NCBI RefSeq assembly: GCF_024448955.1
Contig: NZ_JAMOIH010000008.1
Location: 62,001-126,000, forward strand
Reading direction: 5' to 3'
From: Stutzerimonas stutzeri
GTDB taxonomy: Bacteria > Pseudomonadota > Gammaproteobacteria > Pseudomonadales > Pseudomonadaceae
DNA: 64,000 nucleotides
Under the pieces are notes generated by a model that worked only from the letters and a program-made list of their open reading frames with translations, searched no databases and was not told the origin of the DNA. The translations under genes were made by a program, and so were the position numbers. Below, in pieces: positions 39,470 through 48,745 of the stretch; position 1 is the first letter of the stretch; every line of letters begins with the position of its first letter.

Positions 39470-40270
39470 ATGCATCTGCGCAAGCGAGCGGTATTGATCC
39501 TCTACATCGTCTTTCTGATGGTGCCGATCTACTGGCTGATCAACATGTCGTTCAAGAGCAACACCGAGATATTGGGCGGCCTGACGCTTTGGCCTCGGGC
39601 GTTCACACTGGACAACTACCGCGTGATCTTCACCGACCGCAGCTGGTACAGCGGCTACATCAATTCGCTGTACTACGTTTGCCTGAACACGGTCATTTCA
39701 CTCACCGTGGCGTTGCCGGCGGCCTATGCCTTTTCCCGCTTTCGTTTCCTCGGCGACAAACACCTGTTCTTCTGGCTGCTGACCAATCGCATGGCGCCGC
39801 CGGCGGTCTTTCTGCTGCCGTTCTTTCAGCTGTATTCGTCGATCGGGTTGTTCGATACGCATATTGCGGTGGCCCTGGCGCACTGTCTGTTCAACGTGCC
39901 GCTCGCGGTATGGATTCTCGAGGGCTTCATGTCGGGCGTGCCCAAAGAGATAGACGAAACCGCCTACATCGATGGCTACAGCTTTCCCAAATTCTTCGTG
40001 AAGATTTTCGTCCCGCTGATTGGCCCCGGCATCGGTGTGACGGCGTTCTTCTGCTTCATGTTTTCCTGGGTCGAACTGCTGCTGGCCCGCACGCTGACCT
40101 CGGTGGATGCCAAACCCATTGTCTCGGTGATGACGCGCACCGTCTCGGCTTCCGGTATCGACTGGGGCGTGCTGGCGGCTGCCGGGGTGCTGACGATCCT
40201 GCCGGGGATGCTGGTGATCTGGTTCGTCCGCAATCACGTCGCCAAGGGCTTCGCCCTCGGCAGGGTATAG
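39470..40270 (+). CDS. glpQ: Glycerol ABC transporter permease GlpQ
   Basis: This 266-residue MalG-like permease has six likely membrane spans. The first is AVLILYIVFLMVPIYWLINM, and the EAA loop is EIDETAYIDGYSFPKFFVKI. It starts 14 bases after glpP and is the second half of the translocation pore. The name should not be confused with the periplasmic glycerophosphodiesterase that is also called GlpQ. Confidence 0.87.
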   Translation: MHLRKRAVLILYIVFLMVPIYWLINMSFKSNTEILGGLTLWPRAFTLDNYRVIFTDRSWYSGYINSLYYVCLNTVISLTVALPAAYAFSRFRFLGDKHLFFWLLTNRMAPPAVFLLPFFQLYSSIGLFDTHIAVALAHCLFNVPLAVWILEGFMSGVPKEIDETAYIDGYSFPKFFVKIFVPLIGPGIGVTAFFCFMFSWVELLLARTLTSVDAKPIVSVMTRTVSASGIDWGVLAAAGVLTILPGMLVIWFVRNHVAKGFALGRV

Positions 40271-40281
40271 GAGAGTCACGC

Positions 40282-40554
40282 ATGAACTGGATGGCCTGGA
40301 CCACGCCGACCGCCGTATTTTTTGCCGTGATCGGCCTGACCCTGACATTGATGAGCGTCTGGGAACTGAGGCGGCCTTGCGTTGCGCGCAAAGGTTTTCT
40401 GCCCATCGTTACCACGCGGGGCGATCGGTTGTTCATCGGGCTTCTGGGCAGCGCCTATTGGCATCTTCTGCTGATAGGGCTGACCGACTGGAGCATCTGG
40501 ATAGCGTCCGCGCTATCTCTCGTCTGGTTGTTTGCAGTGATGCGCTGGGGTTGA
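40282..40554 (+). CDS. DUF2160 small membrane protein of the glycerol transporter operon
   Basis: This 90-residue protein has three hydrophobic stretches (TAVFFAVIGLTLTLMSVW, LFIGLLGSAYWHLLLIGL and IWIASALSLVWLFAVM). Small DUF2160 proteins regularly sit between glpQ and glpV, and their exact role is not established. The ATG follows AGGAGAG. I reject a much longer in-frame extension to 39589 because it overlaps nearly all of glpQ. Confidence 0.85.
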   Translation: MNWMAWTTPTAVFFAVIGLTLTLMSVWELRRPCVARKGFLPIVTTRGDRLFIGLLGSAYWHLLLIGLTDWSIWIASALSLVWLFAVMRWG

Positions 40555-40596
40555 GCCGCGCGGCCCATCCCTCCGAAAAACCCAAAGGAGGTGTTT

Positions 40597-42330
40597 ATGT
40601 TCGAGAATAAAAACAACACCCGACATTGCATGGCGCTCGCGGCCCTGCTGACGTTGTCCGGTACTGCAGGTACGGCATGGGGCGATGCCCAGGAGGAGGC
40701 GGCGAAGAAATGGATCGAGTCGGAATTCAATCCCTCGACCCTGTCGCCCGAACAACAGATGGAAGAGCTGCGATGGTTTATCAAGGCCGCCGAGCCGTTC
40801 CGAGGAATGGAGATCAACGTCGCGTCGGAGACCATTACCACGCACGAATACGAGTCCAAGACCCTGGCGAAGGCGTTCAGTGAGATTACCGGGATCCGCC
40901 TGCGACACGACTTGATGCAGGAAGGCGATGTCGTGGAGAAGCTGCAGACGCAAATGCAGTCTGGTAAGAACATCTATGACGGCTATATCAACGATTCCGA
41001 CCTGATCGGCACGCATTTTCGCTATGGAAAAGCAGTCGCCATCAGCGACATGATCGAAGGCGAAGCCAAGGATTACACCTCGCCGACCCTCGACCTCGAC
41101 GACTTCATCGGTATCTCGTTCACCACCGGCCCGGACGGCAAGATCTACCAGCTGCCCGTTCAGCAATTCGCCAACCTTTATTGGTTTCGTGCCGACTGGT
41201 TCGAGCGGGACGATCTGAAAAAGCAATTCAAGGAGCGCTATGGCTACGAGCTCGGCGTGCCGGTGAACTGGTCCGCCTATGAAGACATCGCCGAATTCTT
41301 CAGCAAACACGTCAAAGAGATCGATGGGCAGCGCGTCTATGGCCACATGGACTATGGCAAGAAGGATCCGTCGCTGGGCTGGCGCTTCACCGATGCCTGG
41401 TTCTCCATGGCGGGCGCCGGTGATAAAGGGCTCCCGAACGGCTTGCCAGTGGACGAGTGGGGCATCCGTGTCGAGGATTGCCATCCGGTCGGCTCGAGCG
41501 TCGCTCGCGGCGGCGCCACCAACGGGCCGGCTGCGGTCTACGCGACGCAGAAATACGTCGACTGGATGCGCGAGTACGCACCGCCGGAAGCCCAGGGTAT
41601 GACCTTCTCCGAGTCCGGACCGGTACCAGCACAAGGCAACATTGCGCAGCAGATATTCTGGTACACCGCCTTCACTGCGGACATGACCAAGCCCGGCCTG
41701 CCCGTGGTCAACGAAGATGGCACGCCAAAATGGCGGATGGCGCCATCGCCGAAGGGGCCTTACTGGGAAGAGGGGATGAAGCTCGGGTATCAGGATGCTG
41801 GCGCCTGGACCTTCCTTGAATCGACACCCGAAAAGCGTCGTTTGGCCGCATGGCTGTACGCGCAGTTCACCGTGTCGAAGACCGTGTCGCTGAAAAAGAC
41901 CTTGGTCGGGCTGACGCCGATCCGGGAATCCGACATCAACTCCGACGCCATGACCGAAGCGGCACCCAAGCTGGGCGGCCTGGTGGAGTTCTACCGTAGC
42001 CCGGCACGCGTGCAGTGGACGCCAACCGGAACCAACGTACCGGATTACCCACGTCTGGCTCAGCTCTGGTGGCAATACATCGCCGAAGCTGCCAGCGGTG
42101 ACAAGACGCCTCAGGAAGCGCTGGACGGCCTTGCCGAGGCACAGGACACCATGATGGCCCGGCTGGAACGTGCCAACGTACAGCCGAAGTGCGGGCCTAA
42201 GATGAACGAACCGCGCGACCCCGAATACTGGCTTAGCCAGCCTGGCTCGCCGAAACCCAAACTAGAAAATGAAAAGCCCCAGGGGCAGACCGTCAGTTAT
42301 GAAGAGCTGATCAAATCCTGGAACCAGTAA
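40597..42330 (+). CDS. glpV: Glycerol ABC transporter substrate-binding protein GlpV
   Basis: This 577-residue periplasmic binding protein has a signal peptide (CMALAALLTLSGTAGTAWG, cleavage near residue 28). Its mature part resembles the GlpV/extracellular solute-binding family 1, longer than typical sugar-binding proteins. It should capture glycerol or a related polyol. The ATG at 40597 lies six bases after AAAGGAGG, so I prefer it to the GTG at 40591 inside that site. It ends the operon; no glycerol kinase or dehydrogenase gene accompanies it. Confidence 0.87.
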   Translation: MFENKNNTRHCMALAALLTLSGTAGTAWGDAQEEAAKKWIESEFNPSTLSPEQQMEELRWFIKAAEPFRGMEINVASETITTHEYESKTLAKAFSEITGIRLRHDLMQEGDVVEKLQTQMQSGKNIYDGYINDSDLIGTHFRYGKAVAISDMIEGEAKDYTSPTLDLDDFIGISFTTGPDGKIYQLPVQQFANLYWFRADWFERDDLKKQFKERYGYELGVPVNWSAYEDIAEFFSKHVKEIDGQRVYGHMDYGKKDPSLGWRFTDAWFSMAGAGDKGLPNGLPVDEWGIRVEDCHPVGSSVARGGATNGPAAVYATQKYVDWMREYAPPEAQGMTFSESGPVPAQGNIAQQIFWYTAFTADMTKPGLPVVNEDGTPKWRMAPSPKGPYWEEGMKLGYQDAGAWTFLESTPEKRRLAAWLYAQFTVSKTVSLKKTLVGLTPIRESDINSDAMTEAAPKLGGLVEFYRSPARVQWTPTGTNVPDYPRLAQLWWQYIAEAASGDKTPQEALDGLAEAQDTMMARLERANVQPKCGPKMNEPRDPEYWLSQPGSPKPKLENEKPQGQTVSYEELIKSWNQ

Positions 42331-42364
42331 CGTTAAACCACCGATAGCGGTAGGAAGCGACAAT

Positions 42365-42390
42365 CAAACGGCACCCGAGGGTGCCGTTTG
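42365..42390. terminator. Hairpin between convergent glpV and folD
   Basis: CAAACGGCACCC and GGGTGCCGTTTG form a strong stem of 11-12 bp. It lies 35 bases after glpV and could serve both convergent transcripts, although neither side has a long T run. Confidence 0.6.
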
Positions 42391-42463
42391 AGCGGAGAGG
42401 TCGGGTCGCCCGTCTTGTGAAGACCGTCCTGCGATGACGGCTGCTCTGATGAGCTGGCGTGGG

Positions 42464-43318
42464 TTAGCCGTGCAAATGCTCCGCCGCATGCAGCGTGTTT
42501 TCCAGAAGGCAGGCGCGAGTCATGGGGCCAACTCCGCCGGGCACGGGTGTAATCCAGCTGGCACGCTGTACCGCCACGTCGAATTCGACATCCCCGACCA
42601 GCTTGCCGTCGGCCTGCCGATTGATGCCGACATCGATGACGATGGCGCCTTCCTTGATCCATTCGCCTTTTACCAAGCCGGTGATCCCCGTCGCGACCAC
42701 GATCAGGTCGGCACGTTTGACGTGCTCGGCCAGGTCATGGGTGAAGCGGTGCGTGACGGTGGTCGTGCAGCCCGCGAGCAATAATTCCAGCGCCATGGGG
42801 CGACCGACGATGTTGGACGCGCCTACAACCACTGCGTTGAGGCCGTGCAGGTCGACACCGGTGCTCTCCAGCAACGCCATGATGCCCTTCGGTGTGCAGG
42901 GGCGGAGTAGGGGCATGCGCTGCGCGAGGCGGCCGATGTTATAGGGGTGGAAGCCATCCACATCCTTGTCAGGTCGAATGCGCTCGAGCAGCTGCGAAGC
43001 GTCCAGGTGCTTGGGCAACGGCAACTGCACGAGAATTCCGTCGATAAGCGGATCGTCATTGAGCTGATCGATAAGCTCCAGAAGTTCGCCCTGGCTGGTG
43101 GTCGCCGGCAGATCGTGGGCAGTGGACTTGAATCCCACTTCCTCGCAGTCCTTGCGCTTGTGCGCGACATATACCTGCGAGGCCGGGTCCGAACCCACGA
43201 GGATCACTGCCAGCCCCGGAACTCTGAGGCCCTGCTGGGAGCGCTCGGCCACTCGGCCGGCGATCTGCAGGCGGATATTGGCAGCAATCTGTTTACCGTC
43301 GATCAGTTTTGCGGTCAT
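42464..43318 (-). CDS. folD: Methylenetetrahydrofolate dehydrogenase/cyclohydrolase FolD
   Basis: This 284-residue bifunctional enzyme interconverts 5,10-methylene-THF and 10-formyl-THF with NADP. The catalytic lysine motif [13 protein letters not shown] is at residues about 50-62. QLPLPKHL and the Rossmann segment [18 protein letters not shown] are present, and the C-terminus [18 protein letters not shown] is diagnostic. Its place next to the tRNA cluster is conserved in Pseudomonas. Confidence 0.97.
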   Translation of the reverse strand: MTAKLIDGKQIAANIRLQIAGRVAERSQQGLRVPGLAVILVGSDPASQVYVAHKRKDCEEVGFKSTAHDLPATTSQGELLELIDQLNDDPLIDGILVQLPLPKHLDASQLLERIRPDKDVDGFHPYNIGRLAQRMPLLRPCTPKGIMALLESTGVDLHGLNAVVVGASNIVGRPMALELLLAGCTTTVTHRFTHDLAEHVKRADLIVVATGITGLVKGEWIKEGAIVIDVGINRQADGKLVGDVEFDVAVQRASWITPVPGGVGPMTRACLLENTLHAAEHLHG

Positions 43319-43451
43319 GACGCGTGATTAACCATCGAGAAGGATTGGAAAAGGACGCACATTCTCTCACGGTGACACCGTCCGGCAAAGGCGATGCGGT
43401 ATTCCCTATCCGTAACTCCTTTACCTGCCTGAAATTTTTTCGGTTTAGCTG

Positions 43452-43480
43452 TTGACGGCCTGCGGACAGGCCATTAAGAT
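43452..43480 (+). promoter_or_regulatory. Sigma-70 promoter of the tRNA operon
   Basis: TTGACG at 43452 and TTAAGA at 43474, 16 bases apart, form -35 and -10 boxes. An A/T-rich tract (AAATTTTTTC) lies upstream. The region after the -10 box is GC-rich (TCGCCCCGC), a discriminator typical of stringently controlled stable-RNA promoters. It is about 110 bases before tRNA-Arg. Confidence 0.65.
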
Positions 43481-43589
43481 TCGCCCCGCTTGTCGAGCAC
43501 AGCTTGCTGCTGGGTAAGACGGCTTTTGGAGGTAAATTCTCCATTAGCCGGAGCTTGAAGTCTGCGCTCCGAATAGATTGCAGATAAAA

Positions 43590-43666
43590 GCGCCCGTAGC
43601 TCAGTTGGATAGAGCATCCGCCTTCTAAGCGGATGGTCGCAGGTTCGAGTCCTGCCGGGTGCGCCA
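43590..43666 (+). tRNA. tRNA-Arg (anticodon TCT)
   Basis: This 77-base tRNA has acceptor GCGCCCG paired with CGGGTGC, the D-loop box AGCTCAGTTGGATAGAGC, anticodon loop CTTCTAA (TCT, reads AGA), TTCGAGTCC in the T arm, and an encoded CCA. Confidence 0.96.
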
Positions 43667-43699
43667 GTTTCTGGGCTCTGGCACAAGCAATGCAATATG

Positions 43700-43775
43700 G
43701 TGGGCGTAGCTCAGTTGGTAGAGCACAGGATTGTGGCTCCTGCGGTCGTGGGTTCGAACCCCATCGTCCACCCCA
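43700..43775 (+). tRNA. tRNA-His (anticodon GTG)
   Basis: Acceptor GTGGGCG pairs with CGTCCAC, the anticodon loop is TTGTGGC, the T-loop is TTCGAAC, and CCA is encoded. The base before the acceptor is G and the discriminator is C, matching the G-1:C73 pair of tRNA-His (start 43699 if G-1 is counted). Confidence 0.95.
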
Positions 43776-43785
43776 TATTCCGAAA

Positions 43786-43809
43786 CGCCAGGCGTAGCCT
43801 GGCGTTTTT
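43786..43809 (+). terminator. Terminator-like hairpin between tRNA-His and tRNA-Leu
   Basis: CGCCAGGC and GCCTGGCG enclose a 3-base loop and are followed by TTTTTG. It may partly terminate the tRNA transcript or guide processing, because tRNA-Leu follows within 15 bases. Confidence 0.65.
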
Positions 43810-43821
43810 GTTTGAAAGACT

Positions 43822-43906
43822 GCGGACGTGGTGAAATTGGTAGACACACCAGATTTAGGTTCTGGCGCCGCAAGGTGTGAGAGTTCGAGTCTCTCCGTCC
43901 GCACCA
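43822..43906 (+). tRNA. tRNA-Leu (anticodon TAG)
   Basis: This 85-base tRNA has a long variable arm. Acceptor GCGGACG pairs with CGTCCGC, the anticodon loop is ATTTAGG (TAG, reads CUN), and the T-arm TTCGAGTCT is followed by encoded CCA. It is the last tRNA before the T3SS region, and its 3' end is a plausible integration point. Confidence 0.96.
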
Positions 43907-43950
43907 TCACATGATTTCGAGACCTCTCTGGAGGAATCGGAAATCCCTGA

Positions 43951-43974
43951 AAGCCCCGTAATAGGGGCTTTTTT
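43951..43974 (+). terminator. Rho-independent terminator of the tRNA operon
   Basis: AAGCCCC and GGGGCTT form a 7-bp stem with a 6-base loop, followed by TTTT, 44 bases after tRNA-Leu. Confidence 0.88.
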
Positions 43975-44962
43975 GTGCCTGTTGATTATCAGCTTCTTTT
44001 AGTAGCTACCGTGCCAGCGCGGATCAGGGTGTACTAAAATGTGTCCCAAACGAATGTGACCGAGGTTTTTGGACACATGGCGCTTTCAGACACCCTGTGA
44101 GACAGGCAAAGCCGGTGCGCAAGGACTATACGATAGAGCCGGAGTCGACAAAGGGTTCGAATACCAAATTGGCAAGCTCACTCGCCCGCCGCTACCGCTA
44201 TTGTGCCAAGGCGGGCGGGGCGCAAGTTGTGCATAGCCATTCACGCCGATGGCCGTATCGAGGTGTGCAAGGCTTTCCGGCATTTCAGCGATAGGTGCCC
44301 GTAATTCCTGGTCAGCCCAAGTGTCGTTGCGCACGGCGCAGAATACGGTAGCGCTGGCCACCTAGATACCTTGTCTCTGAGTCAACTGCCCGTGCTGAGT
44401 TGAACGATTGGCGGTGCCGCCGCGGTGATCCCGCTAAACGGCGCGCCCATGCTTCGATAAGCATCGCTCGTCTTCCCGGCATAGATATCCCTGGACGATT
44501 GCACAAGCGCAATTGCCTGGTCGAAGACATGCGCCCCTACTCCTGGGGGCGGCCCGTTTACCGCAGGTCGGCGGAGCTTGGAAGAGGCCGGTATCGATCG
44601 GTCTTGCAGAGGTTCACCGCACCGTTGGATGGCTTGCTGGCGTTATGGCTGTCAGGCAGCGGCCCGGACATCGCCGTCCGATGCGGATCAGGAGGCCCTG
44701 TCGTTACGAAACACATCGCACCGCTCGCGAGAGGATTCGTGCTGCGTCTGGTCTGCCGAAGCGTTATCGCTAATCACGTCAGGTCCCGTTGAAATGCAGT
44801 GCGCTGCTCGATGGGGTGGCTGTCATTGAATTTTCATTCATGAGGGTTCTCATGGGCGGTGTTTACATCATCCGATCCAGCCAGTAGCGAGTATTGCGCC
44901 CGGCCCACGTAAGCTCATGTAGTCACTGTACTTTTTCTGGTGCTTCGAGAAAGGAATAGACA
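43975..44962. other. About 1 kb junction without a convincing gene
   Basis: Short frames here have no recognisable family features, and none has both a good ribosome site and plausible composition. An imperfect inverted repeat, TGTGTCC at 44040 with GGACACA at 44071, resembles decayed mobile-element ends. The last 120 bases probably hold the promoter of the T3SS translocator gene, but I see no HrpL-type GGAACC box, PIP box or tts box. I read it as degenerate DNA at the edge of an island next to tRNA-Leu. Confidence 0.5.
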
Positions 44963-47900
44963 ATGACCGTCAAAGCGACTAGTAACGCAGGCGACAACCC
45001 CAGAACGGACTCGGATTCCACCAGAGCGTGGGAACAGGCGGCTGAGGGGGCCAAGGAAGCAGGCATAAATTGGGAGCGTCCAGCAGACGACAAACGCTCA
45101 GCACAAGAGATTATCGACGATACGCCGCTGCTGAAAAATCTGGGAAACCAGAGCGGCGTGAAGGACAAGTTGAAAGAGCGCGTCGGCGATTTCGAGAAGG
45201 ATGCCGATGCGGCGTACCGGGCCGCGCAGGTCCTGGAGCATATCGAGAAGTTCGACGAAAGCGGCAACCGTATCGCCAGCAACGATGTGGATAACGGCAG
45301 AGTAGACGGGTTCACTAGCAGCGGCGAAGCGAGACATGCCACCGAAGCGGGTCGACTGCAGGACTTCGGAAAATATGGCTTCACCCACCTCAAGGGTGAG
45401 CTCAACGATGTCAGCACTGTTGGCGACGACACCGAAGCCCGAGAGCAGGCCGAGGCCGCCGGCATCCAATGGGAACGTCCAGACGGGGATGACCGCTCAG
45501 CGCAAGACATCATCGATGACAATCCCCTGCTCAAGAATCTAGGTAACCAGAGCGGCATCAAAGGCATGCTCAAAGAGCGGGTCGGCGATTTCGAAAACGA
45601 TGCCGATGCCGCTTACCGAGCCGCTCAGGTACTGGAACATGTCGAGAAGCTTGATGGCGACGGTAACCGCATCATCAGCGGTGACATCGGCAACGGCAGC
45701 ATCAATGGCTTCACCAAGAGCGGCGAGGCGAGGGCGAACACCGAGGCCGGACGTCTACAGGATTTTGGGAAGTATGGATTCTCTCACCTCAAGGGGGAGC
45801 TCAATCAGGTGTCCGCTGCAGCGGATGACAAACAATCACGCGAAATGGCCGAGAAGCTGGGTATCAAATGGGAACGTCCCGAAGGTGATGAGCGCTCTGC
45901 CCGGGACATCATCGACGACAGCCCGTTGCTGAAAAACCTTGGGAACCAGAGCGGTGTCAAAGACATGCTCAAGGAGCAGGTTGGCGACTTCGAGAAGGAT
46001 GCCGATGCCGCTTACCGAGCGGCTCAGGTTCTCGAGCATATCGAGACGATGGACAGTTCAGGCCAGAAGATCGCGGGGAAAGATGTCGGCAATGGGAGTG
46101 TCGATGGCTTCACGAAGAGCGGCGAAGCGAAGAACGGCACGGAGGCCGGGCGTCTTCAGGACTTCGGCAAGTTCGGCTTCTCCCACCTCAAAGGCGAACT
46201 CAAGGACCCGGCGTCGGCCGCCAATGACAAGGACGCTCGCGAACAGGCGGAAAAGCTCGGCATCGTGTGGGAGCGACCCGACAGCGATGATCGCTCGGCA
46301 CAAGACATCATCAATGGCGATCCACTGCTCAAGAATCTCGGGAACCAGAGCGGCATCAAGGACATGCTGAAAGACCAGGTCGGCGATTTCGAGACGGATG
46401 CCGACGCCGCGTTCAGGGCGTCGCAAGTACTCGAATTTATCGAAACACATGACAGTGACGGAAAGCTTTTGTCTGGAAGCGATGTGGGCAATGGCAGCAT
46501 TGACGGCATCACCAAGGATGGCGAGGCGAGGAATGGCACCGAAGCAGGCCGCCTCCAGGACTTCGGTAAGTACGGTTTCTCAAGCCTCAAGGGACCTGAG
46601 GCTACCGAAGACAGCAAACTGGAGTTCGAACGCAAGAGCGCCGGTCTGCCTTTGGATTCCGAAACGGATGTGGCCAACCTGGAAACCACGACTGTCGATC
46701 CGAATGACAAGAACCGCAAATTGACCGTAGGCGAGCTGACCTGGCAGAACCTGATCAGCGAATGGAAGACCGGCATCGACAACGGCAGCATCGGCAAGGA
46801 CGACGACCGCGCCAAGCTGTACAACGCGTTGCGCGCCCAGGCTGCCAGCGAGAATGGCCTGGACATGGTGACGCTGGACATGTCGATGGGTCAGAGCACG
46901 TCCAAGGTCAACGGCGAGGACTTCGCCTCGATCATCGATCGAGCCAAGGTTGATGAGCAAACGGCCGAGCTGTTCGGCTCCAGCATTGTGCAAAAAGATT
47001 TCCAGGCCCAACAGGGCAAGGCTCTTGACGCGCTGCCGGACAAAGACGCGGTACTCGACAAGCTTGAGAAGATGGCCTTCTCCGAGGAGTACTCGCGCTA
47101 CATTGCCGATCTGAAGGAAGGCGGCAAGGCTGATCTGGCTGAAGCCGATATCGGCAAGACCTACGCATCGCTTGCTGCCTTCGATCCGGACAAGGCCGCA
47201 CAGTTTTCGCAGCACATGATGATCGATGCAACGACCATGGACTTGGACAAGCTGCTCGCCGATCCCTCCGGAATCAATGACGAAAACACGGTGCTTGCGA
47301 CCCAGGACACCATCAAGACGCTGCTGGCTGCATTAAAAAAAGGCGGCGTCGACATGACCCGCCGTACTGTGGAAACCGAGCGCTTCGTCCAGGAGTTTCT
47401 GGGCAACAAGCAGACCGCCAAAGCGTTCGGTGAGGCCCTGAAGGAGCTGGGCGCGACCTTTGCCAAAAACGGGACCGTGACCGCGGCCGATATCGATAAG
47501 GTCATGGGCAAGGACATCTACAAGACGTTGGGCGAGGGTGCCCACGGCAGCATGTTGAAGACCATCACCGAGCTCAATAGCAACGGCGTGCTCGGCTCGG
47601 CAGGCGGTCTGATTTCGCTGGCCTCTGGCATCTATCAGATCGCGGGCAAGGGCGGCACGCTGGCGGACACGCCAGAGGAGCGACTGGCCATCGCCAAGGA
47701 CTTCGTCAGCGTGTTGGGCGCAGGGCAGCACTTCGTCAATCTGGGCAGCAATATCGTCGACAGCGTCCGTGGCACTCACGTCAATCAAATGTTGGGGCTC
47801 GACAAGTCCTTGCCGCAGATATTTGGAAAGGACGTGCCAGGCGGTGCCGGCCGGAACATGGGTCTGGTCGAAGGCGATTTGCATAAGATTCTCACGGACT

Positions 47901-48664
47901 TCAGCACCGCCGTTGATGCCGCACCCATCGAAGACAAGGACAAGCTGGCGAAGAAGCTTGATCTGACGCCCGATCAGTGGGATCAGCTTAACGCCGGCTT
48001 CCGCGACGGCTTCGCCAAGAACCCAGGACTCAACGGCAGCACGCCGACTACCCGGGGCGTTTCGGCCTTTCTTCGGGTAATGGACGCAGGGGCCAACACA
48101 TTTACCGGTGTGGCCGACCTTGTGCTTGGGGGACTGAAGATCAAGTCAGGACTAGCCAGCAACGACAAGGTTGCAGTGGCGCAAGGGGCTATCACCGTGG
48201 CCGCGGGAGCATTCAACTTCGCCGGCGGTGGCGCACAGATGGCGGCGCTTCTGGGCTCCAATGCCGCCCGGGCCATTGCCGCACCGCTACTGTGGGTAGG
48301 CGCCGCACTGACCGTGGCGTTGACACCGTTCTTGATCGTCGAGGACATCAAGCACAACGATCGAATGGATGCCCATCGCGATGACCTGCAGCAATTGTTC
48401 GCTGACCTGGATGAGCAGGGCCTGTTGACCGAAGACGGGTTGCAGCGCTTCGAGTTTCTTGACCAGTACATGTACAGCTATGGCCAGCGTGACGCGCCGG
48501 ACGACCAGAGCATCTTCGAGTACCGCGAAGAGGAGTACGAGTTCTTCGTTGAGGATGGAAATCTGCCATCGCCAGGCTTTGACTACATCACGCACGTGGA
48601 CTACGACGGGGACGGAAGTAACTTGCAGACCCAGATGGATGAGGGAAGTACCGTAGCGAGTTGA
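44963..48664 (+). CDS. HrpF/NopX-like T3SS translocator with four 133-residue repeats
   Basis: This 1233-residue protein lacks a signal peptide, as expected of a type III substrate. Four tandem repeats of exactly 133 residues (Trp of WERP at residues 37, 170, 303 and 436) occupy the N-terminal half. Each repeat has LLKNLGNQSG, a GDFE(x)DADAA segment, an EF-hand-like loop and EAGRLQDFGK(Y/F)GF. The C-terminal half has hydrophobic stretches at about 876-895 and 1069-1128, suited to membrane insertion, and ends in an acidic tail. N-terminal repeats plus C-terminal hydrophobic segments are the layout of HrpF, PopF and NopX pore proteins. The ATG follows AAAGGAA. The family call is from memory of that layout, so it is moderate; a large effector is the alternative. 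Confidence 0.68.
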   Translation: MTVKATSNAGDNPRTDSDSTRAWEQAAEGAKEAGINWERPADDKRSAQEIIDDTPLLKNLGNQSGVKDKLKERVGDFEKDADAAYRAAQVLEHIEKFDESGNRIASNDVDNGRVDGFTSSGEARHATEAGRLQDFGKYGFTHLKGELNDVSTVGDDTEAREQAEAAGIQWERPDGDDRSAQDIIDDNPLLKNLGNQSGIKGMLKERVGDFENDADAAYRAAQVLEHVEKLDGDGNRIISGDIGNGSINGFTKSGEARANTEAGRLQDFGKYGFSHLKGELNQVSAAADDKQSREMAEKLGIKWERPEGDERSARDIIDDSPLLKNLGNQSGVKDMLKEQVGDFEKDADAAYRAAQVLEHIETMDSSGQKIAGKDVGNGSVDGFTKSGEAKNGTEAGRLQDFGKFGFSHLKGELKDPASAANDKDAREQAEKLGIVWERPDSDDRSAQDIINGDPLLKNLGNQSGIKDMLKDQVGDFETDADAAFRASQVLEFIETHDSDGKLLSGSDVGNGSIDGITKDGEARNGTEAGRLQDFGKYGFSSLKGPEATEDSKLEFERKSAGLPLDSETDVANLETTTVDPNDKNRKLTVGELTWQNLISEWKTGIDNGSIGKDDDRAKLYNALRAQAASENGLDMVTLDMSMGQSTSKVNGEDFASIIDRAKVDEQTAELFGSSIVQKDFQAQQGKALDALPDKDAVLDKLEKMAFSEEYSRYIADLKEGGKADLAEADIGKTYASLAAFDPDKAAQFSQHMMIDATTMDLDKLLADPSGINDENTVLATQDTIKTLLAALKKGGVDMTRRTVETERFVQEFLGNKQTAKAFGEALKELGATFAKNGTVTAADIDKVMGKDIYKTLGEGAHGSMLKTITELNSNGVLGSAGGLISLASGIYQIAGKGGTLADTPEERLAIAKDFVSVLGAGQHFVNLGSNIVDSVRGTHVNQMLGLDKSLPQIFGKDVPGGAGRNMGLVEGDLHKILTDFSTAVDAAPIEDKDKLAKKLDLTPDQWDQLNAGFRDGFAKNPGLNGSTPTTRGVSAFLRVMDAGANTFTGVADLVLGGLKIKSGLASNDKVAVAQGAITVAAGAFNFAGGGAQMAALLGSNAARAIAAPLLWVGAALTVALTPFLIVEDIKHNDRMDAHRDDLQQLFADLDEQGLLTEDGLQRFEFLDQYMYSYGQRDAPDDQSIFEYREEEYEFFVEDGNLPSPGFDYITHVDYDGDGSNLQTQMDEGSTVAS
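45060..46600 (+). repeat. Four in-frame tandem repeats of exactly 399 bp
   Basis: The codon for the conserved Trp of WERP falls at 45071, 45470, 45869 and 46268, a constant 399-base step. Protein identity between copies is high, but many third positions differ, so the duplication is not very recent. Copy 4 diverges after residue 545 into unique sequence. Confidence 0.9.
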
Positions 48665-48710
48665 TCTATTTGTTCGGCTCGCTCGATCAAGGAAACCGAA
48701 GCACCAAGTT

Positions 48711-48745
48711 AGCCCGAGTGGCCCCTGGCCGTTCGGGCTTTTTTT
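48711..48745 (+). terminator. Rho-independent terminator after the translocator gene
   Basis: AGCCCGA at 48711 and TCGGGCT at 48733 form a stem followed by seven or more T. A second short dyad, GGGCCGTAAACGGCCC, lies near 48810. The 280 bases to the next gene contain no other visible feature. Confidence 0.85.

Noticed and set aside
39589-40554. 321-codon frame that would fuse upstream sequence to the DUF2160 protein
   Set aside because: The first 230 codons overlap glpQ out of frame. The DUF2160 gene has its own AGGAGAG site and ATG at 40282.
44086-44829. Several short frames on both strands in the tRNA-T3SS junction
   Set aside because: They are overlapping, Arg/Pro-rich, and without family features or good ribosome sites, so they are treated as degenerate DNA.
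45060-46600. Possible CRISPR or assembly-duplication origin of the 399-bp repeats
   Set aside because: The repeats are far too long for CRISPR, stay in frame, and differ by many silent substitutions, so they are true protein repeats and not a duplicated assembly.
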